Below are positions 16,919 through 24,247 of a stretch of 64,000 nucleotides of DNA, piece after piece. Each line of letters opens with the position of its first letter. Positions within the stretch are counted from its first letter, which is position 1. The position numbers were made by a program, and so were the translations under genes. The notes under the pieces are model-generated. The model had not been told where the DNA came from and searched no databases. It saw only the letters and a list, made by a program, of their open reading frames with translations. Source of the stretch: Dyella jiangningensis (lineage in GTDB: Bacteria > Pseudomonadota > Gammaproteobacteria > Xanthomonadales > Rhodanobacteraceae). Location: contig CP007444.1 of NCBI GenBank assembly GCA_000632805.1, forward strand, positions 186,001-250,000, given 5' to 3'.

Positions 16919-17153
16919 CGAAGCGCATCCCGTTCTCAAGTTCGACACTTTGTCCGTTGGTCAGGCGGCCAGCTTGATGGCCGTGCGTCCATTCCACGTC
17001 GTAGAGATCCAGTTCCTCCGCAGGAGGATTGAAACCTGCCAGGTGCAAGACCTCAATGAACGAGATTTGCGGCCCCGGTACCTTACGAGGACGGGAGTTC
17101 ACAAAGATCTGGAAGGTTTTTTCGTGCAGGTTCTCGGGATGTTCGGCAGTCAT
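16893..17153 (-). CDS. Single-domain bacterial ubiquitin-like (multiubiquitin-family) protein
   Basis: 86 aa beginning with a short charged tail, then a beta-grasp-like domain: KTFQIFVNSRPRKVPGPQIS, FIEVLHLAGFNP and YDVEWTHGHQAGRLTNGQSV match the multiubiquitin-domain pattern. Only one domain copy is present, whereas many relatives carry tandem copies. The C-terminus is MRFDAGKSNRS, with no terminal Gly-Gly but a glycine five residues from the end, so trimming may be needed before conjugation. GAGG lies at normal spacing before the ATG. It overlaps the E1 gene, which fits a substrate-enzyme pair. Confidence 0.75.
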   Translation of the reverse strand: MTAEHPENLHEKTFQIFVNSRPRKVPGPQISFIEVLHLAGFNPPAEELDLYDVEWTHGHQAGRLTNGQSVELENGMRFDAGKSNRS

Positions 17154-17183
17154 ACAGTGGCCTCTTGGGGGTGTGGATGGGCA

Positions 17184-17357
17184 TTACCGCTCTTTGCGCA
17201 CGCCTTTGAACGGCTTGCGATCAGCCTTCTGATCGATGAACTGGCCGGTTCCTGCGTCGCGCTTCGTCCAGCGATCGTTCTTCGGGTTGTAGGTCTGGCT
17301 GCGATCGCGAACAGCCCCATTTCGGTGGCCATCTCCAGAGGGAGGGTTGGTTGCCAT
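17184..17357 (-). CDS. 57-aa basic peptide opening the ubiquitin-like operon
   Basis: A 57-codon frame with an AAAGGA ribosome binding site nine bases before the ATG. The protein is hydrophilic and rich in Lys, Arg, Asp and Gly, with SQTYNPKNDRWTKRDAGTG in the middle and KPFKGVRKER at the end; it looks natively extended. It ends 30 bases before the ubiquitin-like gene and is the first gene of the operon. It resembles short conserved proteins seen beside accessory operons; I know no function. Its many lysines would make it a possible modification target, which is speculation. Its promoter region contains the XRE-type half sites. Confidence 0.65.
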   Translation of the reverse strand: MATNPPSGDGHRNGAVRDRSQTYNPKNDRWTKRDAGTGQFIDQKADRKPFKGVRKER

Positions 17358-17443
17358 GTTTACAAATCCTTTAAATTGGTTGATTTGCGTAAACTATAGG
17401 TCTTGGTTTACGATGTGTCAACAGGACAAGGATTTATGTAAAC
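17358..17443. promoter_or_regulatory. Divergent promoter region with four GTTTAC/GTAAAC half sites
   Basis: Between the ubiquitin-like operon and the XRE-ImmA gene, the six bases GTTTAC or its complement GTAAAC occur four times: 17358-17363, 17389-17394, 17406-17411 and 17438-17443. The middle two form a perfect 7-bp inverted repeat, CGTAAAC and GTTTACG, with an 11-base spacer. The outer two carry a matching GGATTT on the same side. This looks like an array of operator sites for the adjacent XRE protein, controlling both directions. Confidence 0.65.
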
Positions 17444-17455
17444 CACGAGAGCGCC

Positions 17456-18535
17456 ATGCTAGGTGATCGAATCAAACAGGGCCGCACTGCGGCCGGGCTT
17501 TCCCTGCGAGATCTGGCCCAGCTTGTCGGGCTGAGTGCTATGGCTATTTCTAAGTTCGAACGCGAGCAGCTGAAGCCTTCCAGCGAGACCTTGTTGCGCT
17601 TGGCGAAGGCTATGAACGTAAGGGTCGAATACTTCTTCCGGCAACCAGCCATTGAGTTGTCGGAAGTTGAATTTCGCAAGCACTCCAAGCTGTCCACCAA
17701 GGATGAAGAGAAGGCTCTGGCCGACGTACGAGAGCAACTGGAGCGTTGGCTGGAGCTAGAGGCTGTCATCCCGGTGTCTTGGCCCAAAGCCTTCTTGCCG
17801 CCGGGCGACCTGGTGGGCGAATTGGCGACCTATGAGGACGTTGAAGTGCAAGCCGACCGCGTCCGAGCAACTTGGCAGTTGGGGACTGGGCCAATCCGCA
17901 ATCTGATGGACAAGATGGAGGAGGAAGGCATCAAGGTCATCCTGACTCCTCACGATGGTGAAAAGAAATTTGATGGCTTAGTCGCAAAAGCCAATGACCA
18001 TACCGTGGTCGTGGTGGGCAAAGATTGGCCGGGTGATCGCCAGCGCTTTACGCTGGCTCATGAGCTAGGACACCTGGTACTTCACGGTCGGTTAGCTGCG
18101 TCACTGGACGAAGAACGAGCTTGCAATCGCTTTGCCGGTGCGTTTCTCGCGCCCAAGAGCGAAGTGCTTCGCCTTCTCGGTGAATCCCGGTCATGGTTAG
18201 AACCCCAAGAGCTTTACCTATTAAAACGGGACTGGGGGCTAAGCATGAATGGATGGATTTACCGTGCGCAGGATTTGGGGGTTCTAAATAGAGCGGCCGC
18301 GCGCCGACATTGGGACTTTTTTGCGCAGCAAGGAGAGGGACGTACCTGGCGTGAGTTGGAGCCGGGTGAGCCGTACCCTAAAGAGACCCCGCGCCGTTTC
18401 GAGCAACTGGTTTATCGAGCTTTGGCAGAGGATTTGATTGGAGAATCAAAAGCAGCTGAGCTGATGGGTATGCAACTCAGCAAGCTTCGTGCTCGCCGTC
18501 GCATGGATGCCGTCGATGCGCCTGGTTGTCACTGA
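17456..18535 (+). CDS. XRE regulator fused to ImmA/IrrE metallopeptidase
   Basis: A 359-aa protein with an N-terminal Cro/C1 HTH (LRDLAQLVGLSAMAISKFER, about 17-36) and a central zinc peptidase domain with HELGHLVLHGR (about 202-212) and a downstream ACNRFAGAFLAP block typical of ImmA/IrrE. ImmA-type peptidases cleave repressors to induce mobile elements or stress genes; here repressor and peptidase are one chain, so self-regulation is likely. The following PIN-like gene overlaps its 3' end, as in known toxin-like XRE-ImmA/PIN pairs. Four half-site repeats upstream are the probable operators. Confidence 0.85.
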   Translation: MLGDRIKQGRTAAGLSLRDLAQLVGLSAMAISKFEREQLKPSSETLLRLAKAMNVRVEYFFRQPAIELSEVEFRKHSKLSTKDEEKALADVREQLERWLELEAVIPVSWPKAFLPPGDLVGELATYEDVEVQADRVRATWQLGTGPIRNLMDKMEEEGIKVILTPHDGEKKFDGLVAKANDHTVVVVGKDWPGDRQRFTLAHELGHLVLHGRLAASLDEERACNRFAGAFLAPKSEVLRLLGESRSWLEPQELYLLKRDWGLSMNGWIYRAQDLGVLNRAAARRHWDFFAQQGEGRTWRELEPGEPYPKETPRRFEQLVYRALAEDLIGESKAAELMGMQLSKLRARRRMDAVDAPGCH

Positions 18536-19010
18536 CGCAAACATCATCATCGACCTCGCTGCGGGCGACATGCTGGCGGAGATGTTTCGCCTGCCTGAGG
18601 TGGAGTTTTGCGTGCCCGATGTCCTCTATTTGGAAGAGTTGGCGGAAAATTTTGGCCTGTTGCCGGGATTGGGTCTGCGAGTGCTTGCTCAGCCGCCGGA
18701 AGCTGTGGAGTACGTAGAGGCATGCGTCGTACGGTATCGGCGTGTGAGCTTCAACGATCTCTTTGCCTTAGCTTTAGCTCGCTCCCTTGGATGCGTGCTG
18801 TTGTCAGGAGACGGTGCGCTTCGGGATGTGGCCCAGATCGAACAAGTAGAGATTCGCGGGACGCTCTGGTTGATTGATCTCATGCTTGAGGCGGGCCTGG
18901 TTACGCTTGAGCGCGTCACTGCTGCATATGAGGCTATGCGCAGGGATGGAAGCCGACTGCCCTGGAATGATGTGGAGGCGCAACTGCGACGCTGGCACTC
19001 CTTGCCTTAA
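18516..19010 (+). CDS. PIN-like domain protein paired with XRE-ImmA
   Basis: About 164 aa from the ATG giving MRLVVTDANIIIDLAAGD; ATG at 18507 is an alternative. The start VTDANIIIDL carries the first PIN acidic residue, and FNDLFALALARSLGCVLLSGDGALR (two blocks, about 87-110) carries the later D residues expected of a DUF3368/PIN-type nuclease. It overlaps the XRE-ImmA gene by about 20 bases, implying coupled translation. In such pairs the PIN protein is the presumed RNase effector and the upstream protein its control; here this is inferred from context. Confidence 0.72.
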   Translation: MRLVVTDANIIIDLAAGDMLAEMFRLPEVEFCVPDVLYLEELAENFGLLPGLGLRVLAQPPEAVEYVEACVVRYRRVSFNDLFALALARSLGCVLLSGDGALRDVAQIEQVEIRGTLWLIDLMLEAGLVTLERVTAAYEAMRRDGSRLPWNDVEAQLRRWHSLP

Positions 19011-19114
19011 AGATTCAAATTGCCTCAGGAGGGCCGATTCCAGTTCGCTCCTTGGCGGCCGAAAATATCCGTGCAGTATTCAATGCATGATGAAGCCTCA
19101 TTGGAGGAGGGGAT

Positions 19115-19417
19115 ATGGCAGGTCAGGTTCGAGAGGACGGGAAGTCAGCAGAAGAGGCGCACAAGTGGTCCAATCCAGTGTTGGTCTTCGGCTCTGTGTA
19201 CTTCTTCTTTGTGGGATGGTTATATCTTCTCGCGTTTTGGGGACACTTCGACGCAAACGTCTTTGAGTATCTTGGTTTCAATGATGTGTTGAAGCTTGGA
19301 ACCTCCCATTCTGGTACGGCGCCAGCCCGAAAGAGATCAACCTCTTCATGCTCGCGTCTGACCCGCGGCATTCCTCTAGGCGCGCAAAAGACGTTCTGGA
19401 AAGATTGGGCGTTCTGA
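19115..19417 (+). pseudogene. Truncated membrane protein, 5' fragment
   Basis: The frame opens after GGAGG with MAGQVREDGKSAEEAHKW and one clear transmembrane helix (LVFGSVYFFFVGWLYLLAFW), then FEYLGFNDVLKLG. After about residue 63 the sequence becomes Ser/Arg-rich and no longer protein-like, while another plus frame becomes protein-like. This looks like the start of a larger membrane protein cut by recombination, possibly at the island edge near 19.31 kb. A sequencing frameshift inside one gene cannot be excluded. Confidence 0.5.
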
Positions 19418-19509
19418 ACGGCATGTCAGCCGCCTTCCGCCTGGCAGGCGGTACCCGCTTCACATCCATCTGGCCGCTACGCGCCACCCGCAAGTTCAGG
19501 CGGCCGTAG
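19285..19509 (+). other. Orphan C-terminal coding fragment
   Basis: In the frame shifted from the truncated membrane gene the sequence is open to a stop at 19507-19509 and reads like a protein end: SPKEINLFMLASDPRHSSRR, AKDVLERLGVLNG and ending RATRKFRRP. It has no start codon and no family I recognise. It may be the tail of a gene disrupted when the island inserted, or the other half of a frameshifted gene. Confidence 0.35.
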
Positions 19510-19713
19510 TATCAGTGAAAGCCTGACCATTCGTCAGCAGTGGCCCCCGGATCTTTGCGATGGTGCGAAGATACCCACCTGCAGTGCTTTACTGACTTCC
19601 AGCTTGGCGTGAGCTTCCGCTCGTGAGATGCCACGTAGGCGCGCCCCGGCAACCAGGGAATAGGACGTCCAAGGCGCGACTCGACAGATCATGACTATGA
19701 CGGAGGAAGTGAC

Positions 19714-19818
19714 ATGAGCAAGGGTATGGATTCGAAGAAATCCGACAAGAAGAAGCCGGCGAAGACGATGAAAGAAAAGAAGGCGGCCAAGCAGGAAAAG
19801 AAGCGGAACGCGAAGTAA
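19714..19818 (+). CDS. 34-aa lysine-rich small protein
   Basis: A 34-codon gene preceded by GGAGGA at ideal spacing. The product is almost half lysine, with blocks KKSDKKKPAKTMKEKKAAKQ, and carries no hydrophobic core, so it is probably disordered and may bind nucleic acid or anionic surfaces. Similar very short Lys-rich proteins are found in Xanthomonadales; no function is known to me. The strong RBS and clean frame make it real despite its size. From here to 20234 (about 416 bases) I see nothing else. Confidence 0.6.
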   Translation: MSKGMDSKKSDKKKPAKTMKEKKAAKQEKKRNAK

Positions 19819-20234
19819 GCAGGCACCTCTGCCCCGAAGCGCCTGCTTTCAGGGTGTCTTGCGGAGATGGTTTCTCGTTCGAGCGCAGGCATTGGACGGC
19901 GCTAACGCCTGCGTCCAACCGATAGTGTCGAAAAAATCGCTTCCGAAATTTCGGGCCTCTCGAAGCCCGAAGCTCGAAGCATCGGCCACGACAATCGCTT
20001 CCCGGCGAGTTCGATGCGAAACATCTCGAAGAATCGAACCGTCGTGGGCACCGCGCGCGATAATTCGCGCCCCATTTTTCTTGGCCAGGCATTTTCAGCA
20101 CCATCGACCCGAAACGCACATGGCGGACTGCCCTGCCTCTCTCGAGGATCTCGGCGCGCCGTTGGCGTCCGCCAACTGAATAAGTAACAGACGTAGCCGT
20201 ATGATGGGTGTCCCACACAGGGAGTCATACGAAT

Positions 20235-20468
20235 ATGACGGCGAATCCCGATCCGACCGCGGAAGGCCTGCTTCGCTATAGGGCAACGAAGGGATTCTTT
20301 GACCTTGCCGAATTCTTTCTAGTACGCAAGGGAGCGTCTCGACTTGTGCCATGTCGATGTAGATCCGGTTGCCTCGATCCTTGCATGGGCGGGTGTGGCT
20401 GTCAGGCGTGCGCCTGGCGATCGGCAGCGGATGGCCAACCATCGAAGAGAGATTGGTTGCAACTTTGA
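20235..20468 (+). CDS. Possible 77-aa Cys-rich protein
   Basis: From an ATG with GGAG ten bases upstream the frame encodes LLRYRATKGFFDLAEFFLVR followed by CRCRSGCLDPCMGGCGCQAC, eight cysteines in 20 residues. That spacing could be a metal-binding knuckle, but the frame is short and the evidence is only the RBS and composition. No similar family is recognised. Treat as tentative. Confidence 0.3.
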   Translation: MTANPDPTAEGLLRYRATKGFFDLAEFFLVRKGASRLVPCRCRSGCLDPCMGGCGCQACAWRSAADGQPSKRDWLQL

Positions 20469-20902
20469 GCTGCGGGAGCTGCCGTGCCCGGCAGCTCCCT
20501 GAGCGCCAGGAAGACGTCATCGTTCCCTGATCTCGGCCAATGCTCGCCCTTGACCGGAAGCGGGCGTTGCAACGACACAAGAATTTCGGATTGAAGGTAG
20601 TCCGCCGGTTCTGGCTACGTACTGGTTTCTGGTTCCGGCCCCGCAGCGACTCACTACGTTGAAGCAGGACCACAACAGCCCCGGACATGACCAGGGATTT
20701 CGTCTCGGCTTGCTGGCTGCATCGTCAAGAAAATGCACTTGGCAAGGCCGTGACACGTGCCTTCACCCTGCCCGATGAGGCTTAAGGGGACGGCCTCACA
20801 TGCAACCACCCTACCCAAGGTGTCGATATCTTTGCGATGACCGACCTTGCAAGACACGACGACTCGCCTACGACGGCCTGCCTGTATCAAAGGACCAGCA
20901 TC

Positions 20903-21346
20903 ATGAAAGTGCTCGTTGCCGCCGCCTTCCTCCTGGGGGCCACCTCGACGTGTTGGGCGCAGCAGACGAGCTCAACGGATGAGTACCATCGAGGTTATCT
21001 CTGGGCTCAGATACATGAGGTCGACAACACTTCGACCTGCGCCGGTATATCCGAGTCTTTCAGCGAGGGGTGTGCAGCCTTCGTCGCAGATAAGCGGATG
21101 CCCAAGTTGGGAGATGGAAGGTCGACCATGGCACCTTCCACGAATCCCGCCCCTGGAGGCAGCTTGCACGACCGCAAGCATGCCTGTGCAGCGTCCATCC
21201 AACTGGAGCAAGCGTCCAATCAGTTGGCGCGCTGCGCCATAAGTAACCAACCCAGCGATGGCTGCGCAAGCGAATATCGCGATGTTCGCGATACGTTCAA
21301 CCGCTACTCTGGCATGTCGCACAGCGCTGGCGAGGCGTGCAAGTAG
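20903..21346 (+). CDS. Secreted small Cys-containing protein
   Basis: 147 aa from the ATG at 20903. The frame is open upstream, but this start gives a clean signal peptide, MKVLVAAAFLLGATSTCWAQ, with likely cleavage after CWA. The mature part has about six cysteines (TCAG, GCAA, HACAAS, RCAIS, GCAS, ACK) spread as if in disulfide bonds, so it should act in the periplasm or outside. The block HRGYLWAQIHEVD and a later YRDVRDTF suggest a helical bundle. No named family recognised. Confidence 0.65.
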   Translation: MKVLVAAAFLLGATSTCWAQQTSSTDEYHRGYLWAQIHEVDNTSTCAGISESFSEGCAAFVADKRMPKLGDGRSTMAPSTNPAPGGSLHDRKHACAASIQLEQASNQLARCAISNQPSDGCASEYRDVRDTFNRYSGMSHSAGEACK

Positions 21347-21509
21347 GCAAGCTGGATTTCCACCATCGTTGGGGCAGGCAAGGCGATGGGACTCATCGCT
21401 CAAACCAAGCAAACATCATCATTTGTTCGGCGATCAGCCATCCAGCCGGCCGATCCTCGCCAGTGCTGGAGGAGAGGGATGCACCCTCGCCATGCGGATA
21501 GAAGGGCAC

Positions 21510-21731
21510 CTAGCTCGTTTGGACCCACGCAAACTCGATGTCATCCTGAACGGCCTCGTTGATCTCGCCATCCGGAACTCCCAGAAGTTCGTTGATGCGT
21601 CCATGTCGCATGCCGAAGAAGATGCCGCTACGCCGGAAGGTGGCGGTCCACGTGACGCGATCAGGGTTGGCGCGCTCGTAGTCACCTTCGTACGTAAAGC
21701 CGTTGGTGGTCTTGCCGGAAATACTGGTCAT
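21510..21731 (-). CDS. 73-aa hypothetical protein
   Basis: From an ATG preceded by AAGGGAAG the frame encodes a 73-aa protein with GFTYEGDYERANPDRVTWTA, RRSGIFFGMRHGRI and an acidic C-terminus, a likely small beta-rich fold. The open frame upstream of this ATG is Arg/Ala-rich and unlike protein. It lies in the cluster of small genes that includes the three-hairpin leaders but has no such leader itself. Function unknown. Confidence 0.5.
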   Translation of the reverse strand: MTSISGKTTNGFTYEGDYERANPDRVTWTATFRRSGIFFGMRHGRINELLGVPDGEINEAVQDDIEFAWVQTS

Positions 21732-21825
21732 GATGGCTTCCCTTGGGGTAGATCGTCTTTGCGCCTTCCGTCCCTGGATGGCGGCCGGCGTGGAAAGGTC
21801 GAGCGTTGTTGGCCAGCGACTACCG

Positions 21826-22104
21826 TCAGCGATTGGCAAGCTCAGCGTTTAGGCAGGGTGCACCGTCGTCGTCCATACGATCGGCGTCCAGGTCTTGGCG
21901 GTTTTTGTTGGACTCCAGCAAATCGATCTTCGGCACGACCTCACTTCGTCGTGCTGTAGCCTTGGCTCGCGGCGATGCCACCGATGCGTCGTACCCCGGA
22001 AACCAGCGATTGCGCTGCTCGTTGTCTGCAGCCTCCGAAAGGGGCTGGAAGTGCAGCTTATGAGGGTGGAAGTAGAGCGAATTCGTTTGATTGATGATGT
22101 ACAT
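21826..22104 (-). CDS. RW-x-GY small protein family, member 1
   Basis: 92 aa from the ATG 60 bases after the first hairpin of its leader. The core YFHPHKL, then RNRWFPGYDASV, matches two other genes nearby (YFIPPRLY then DRWLPGYYSAVY; YFIPPRPY then NRWLSGYYSAFY). This copy is the most diverged, with a longer C-terminus rich in charged residues. No signal peptide. The shared core and shared leader show the three are paralogues; the function is unknown. Confidence 0.55.
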   Translation of the reverse strand: MYIINQTNSLYFHPHKLHFQPLSEAADNEQRNRWFPGYDASVASPRAKATARRSEVVPKIDLLESNKNRQDLDADRMDDDGAPCLNAELANR

Positions 22105-22180
22105 GGAGTTGCCTCGAGTGTCGACCTGCATCCTTCAGGTCGTAAGCAAGCGCTAGCCCGCGGCTCCGGCCAAGGCGGAG
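22105..22180 (-). promoter_or_regulatory. Three-hairpin leader, copy A
   Basis: Read on the minus strand: stem 1 CTCCG/CGGAG, stem 2 GCGGGC-TAGC-GCTTGC (two G-U pairs), linker TTAC, stem 3 GACCTG/CAGGTC, then ACTCGAGGCAAC and the start codon. Same order and spacing as the copies at 22508, 22980 and 24766. The GGAG-to-ATG distance is about 60 bases. Confidence 0.65.
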
Positions 22181-22279
22181 AAAACTCAGAGGCCTTGCAA
22201 GAAAACTACAGCTAGTCTGAGGCATTCCGGAGCGGGTCTAACGAAGCCCCGGTGCACGATCAACATGCGCTTTGTTCTG

Positions 22280-22507
22280 TTACGCCGCTGTAAGGTGTCG
22301 CCAGGATGCTGGCCCGACTTTCTTCGAAGTCGCGCCTACCGGTTGCTCACCTGCTTCCACGTGCGCCAGCACTCTCAACCATCGAATTGAGCTGAGATCT
22401 ACGATCTCCTCGCGCACCACGTAGACAGCGCTGTAATAGCCAGGAAGCCACCGATCGGGGCGTTGGCGGTCATAGAGCCTGGGAGGAATGAAGTACGTGC
22501 CGTCCAT
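22280..22507 (-). CDS. RW-x-GY small protein family, member 2
   Basis: 75 aa from the ATG with AGGTGA five bases upstream; a TTG ten codons earlier would fall inside stem 3 of the leader and is less likely. The N-terminus MDGTYFIPPRLYDRQRPDRW and LPGYYSAVYVV is close to member 3; the C-terminus differs. The protein is hydrophilic with an aromatic core and no signal peptide. It follows a three-hairpin leader. Function unknown. Confidence 0.6.
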   Translation of the reverse strand: MDGTYFIPPRLYDRQRPDRWLPGYYSAVYVVREEIVDLSSIRWLRVLAHVEAGEQPVGATSKKVGPASWRHLTAA

Positions 22508-22584
22508 AAATTCACCTGGAGTGTTAGCTCGCAACAAGCGAGCGTAGGCGGACCGCAGTCCGCAACTCCAGCAAAAACCGGAGA
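22508..22584 (-). promoter_or_regulatory. Three-hairpin leader, copy B
   Basis: On the minus strand: stem 1 CTCCGG/CTGGAG, stem 2 GCGGAC-TGCG-GTCCGC, linker CTAC, stem 3 GCTCGC-TTGTT-GCGAGC, then TAACACTCCAGGTGA and the ATG. Compared with the copy at 24766, stem 2 changes on both sides while pairing is kept. The 395 bases from 22585 to 22979 hold no gene I can support. Confidence 0.7.
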
Positions 22585-22979
22585 TGACTCAAAGGGCGTC
22601 AGGGAAGGTGTCGCGCGATTGAGGCGCGTGGAACGAGTGTCAGAAGATTCAGCGCTCGACGAGCGTGCACCACTTAGCGTGATGAGGATGTGCGGTCTGC
22701 CGACAGACGGCTGTGTCGGTTTTCGCCATTTCATGAGGCGTCGGCTTGGAAGTGTGCGTCACTACATCGCCTACAACGGGCGAATGAAGGTCGCATCGTC
22801 TCGCATTGCCCATGAAGCGATGGAGCCCATCATGCCGGACTTATCGTCTGGCTCATTCAGGCACATCACTCTCAGCTAACAACTACACGCGCATGCTGCT
22901 CGGGCGCCAGGAATGAAAGTCTCCTCCTTGGCAGGCGTCTCAGTTACGCGGTCCTCTCCCTAACGCCATCTGAGTTCTT

Positions 22980-23052
22980 CTCCGGTCTGCATCGGAGTCG
23001 CGGCTTCGGCCGCTCCAAATCCGCCATGCGGATCACTAATATAGGCAAATTC
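22980..23052 (+). promoter_or_regulatory. Three-hairpin leader, copy C, before the fasciclin gene
   Basis: Stem 1 CTCCG/CGGAG, stem 2 GCGGC-TTCG-GCCGC (a stable UUCG tetraloop), linker TCCAA, stem 3 ATCCGC-CAT-GCGGAT, then CACTAATATAGGCAAATTC and the ATG. The linker and tail are diverged but the three stems and the 56-base distance to the start codon match the other copies. The gene behind it is unrelated to the RW-x-GY family. Confidence 0.6.
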
Positions 23053-23505
23053 ATGTCCAATCATGATTCCAACACTTCTCGCGTTCCTGGCAAGAACATC
23101 GTCGATACAGCAGCCGCCAACGGCTCCTTCCATACGCTTGGCAAGGCTCTCGAAGCGGCCGAGCTCACCAACGTCCTGAAGGGCACAGGCCCTTACACGG
23201 TGTTTGCGCCGACGGATGCGGCATTCGAAAAGCTTCCCACGGGCACGCTGGAAAACTGGCTGAAGCCGGAAAACAAGGCGGAATTGATCTCCGTACTGAA
23301 GTACCACGTGCTGCCGGGCCGGGCATCGGTCGTTGAGGTCGGGAAACTGACCGCGCCGAAGATGCTGCAGGGACAGACTGCACCGATCACGAAGGACGGT
23401 GACAAGCTCCGCATCGGCGGCGCCACCATCACGGGGCCGGACATTACCTCGAGCAACGGCATCATCCATGCGATCGATGCGGTCATCGTGCCCACCAAGC
23501 ACTAA
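23053..23505 (+). CDS. Fasciclin (FAS1) domain protein
   Basis: 150 aa from the ATG giving MSNHDSNTSR. A single FAS1 domain fills the protein: NIVDTAAANGSFHTLGKALE, then GPYTVFAPTDAAFEKLP (about 52-68), VLKYHVLPGR (about 87-96) and NGIIHAIDAVIVP at the end. FAS1 proteins act in cell adhesion or surface binding and are usually exported, but no signal peptide is visible here; a start at 23026 would add nine residues without creating one. The gene is preceded by a three-hairpin leader and followed by a strong hairpin. Confidence 0.88.
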   Translation: MSNHDSNTSRVPGKNIVDTAAANGSFHTLGKALEAAELTNVLKGTGPYTVFAPTDAAFEKLPTGTLENWLKPENKAELISVLKYHVLPGRASVVEVGKLTAPKMLQGQTAPITKDGDKLRIGGATITGPDITSSNGIIHAIDAVIVPTKH

Positions 23506-23515
23506 CTGACAGGAT

Positions 23516-23543
23516 CTTGTGGCGGGGTCCGCCCCGCCACAAG
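23516..23543. terminator. Perfect 12-bp hairpin after the fasciclin gene
   Basis: CTTGTGGCGGGG and CCCCGCCACAAG pair perfectly around a TCCG loop eleven bases after the fasciclin stop. No T-run follows, so it may act as an mRNA end stabiliser or a weak bidirectional terminator between this gene and the convergent gene at 23591. Confidence 0.6.
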
Positions 23544-23590
23544 ACTCCATAGGGATGGGATGGCGTCGGATGACACTTGCATGGAAGCGG

Positions 23591-24067
23591 CTAGTGCCGG
23601 GAATGCGGCCCTAGGGCGTCACTACCTCTCGTGGCACAAATGGCTCGCTCGACATCAACGGCATAGCCGGTGCCGTAATCCGGCCACAAGAGCGGATTTT
23701 CAATGAGTACCCCAGCATCCTGCATTTCAATGGATGTCGCGCCAACGAGTTCCATGAGATGTCGAACATCCTCAACAGGCATTTCATCGTCCAATTCCAC
23801 CGTAACCACGGTATGGCCCATCTGCGCCGGTCCGGGAAGATGGCTTGGTGATCGAATTTCCGATGCTTTCTGGCCTTCTCGGTGGCCCTGATGACTGATA
23901 TGGGACACAACCGATGTCGGCGCACTTGAACTGGCGGCCGAGTTTCCTACGCTCTCATCCACGCAAGCCTGCACATGTGCGTGTCGCACGCCCCTTGCCA
24001 ACAGCTTGTTGATGACAGACGCGGCTGCAAACTGACTATCAAATTTGGCAACAATGAGGTTGGACAT
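23591..24067 (-). CDS. Hypothetical 158-aa stress-type protein
   Basis: The N-terminus (MSNLIVAKFDSQFAAASVIN, KLLARGVRHAHV) resembles the ferredoxin-like unit of general-stress 17M/YflT-like proteins, and the second half (TVVTVELDDEMPVEDVRHLM) repeats that strand-helix pattern, with a Ser/His-rich linker between. A CGGAG site lies before the ATG. No catalytic motif is seen. The gene diverges from the 76-aa gene at 24248. The family link is tentative. Confidence 0.6.
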   Translation of the reverse strand: MSNLIVAKFDSQFAAASVINKLLARGVRHAHVQACVDESVGNSAASSSAPTSVVSHISHQGHREGQKASEIRSPSHLPGPAQMGHTVVTVELDDEMPVEDVRHLMELVGATSIEMQDAGVLIENPLLWPDYGTGYAVDVERAICATRGSDALGPHSRH

Positions 24068-24247
24068 ACGCTGATATCTCCGTTGGCAACACCTGCAGCC
24101 ATGCTACGTCTTCGCCTGGAATCGTTCCGTGAGAGCTTCCTTACGCGTACCGGTAGGCGAAAAACCTGACGACGTGCTGCGCAACGACGGCTGGACATCC
24201 TGTTAATGCATGGACGGCAACACGACTTCGGATTACTGAGGTGAGCC

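Noticed and set aside
1..19500. CRISPR array or guide RNA for the Tn7-like element
   Set aside because: No regularly spaced direct repeats and no cas gene were seen; the hairpin leader before tnsA has no repeat-spacer form.
22463..22879. Plus-strand open frame of 138 codons
   Set aside because: Antisense to an RW-x-GY gene and its leader; the remainder shows no motif or RBS.
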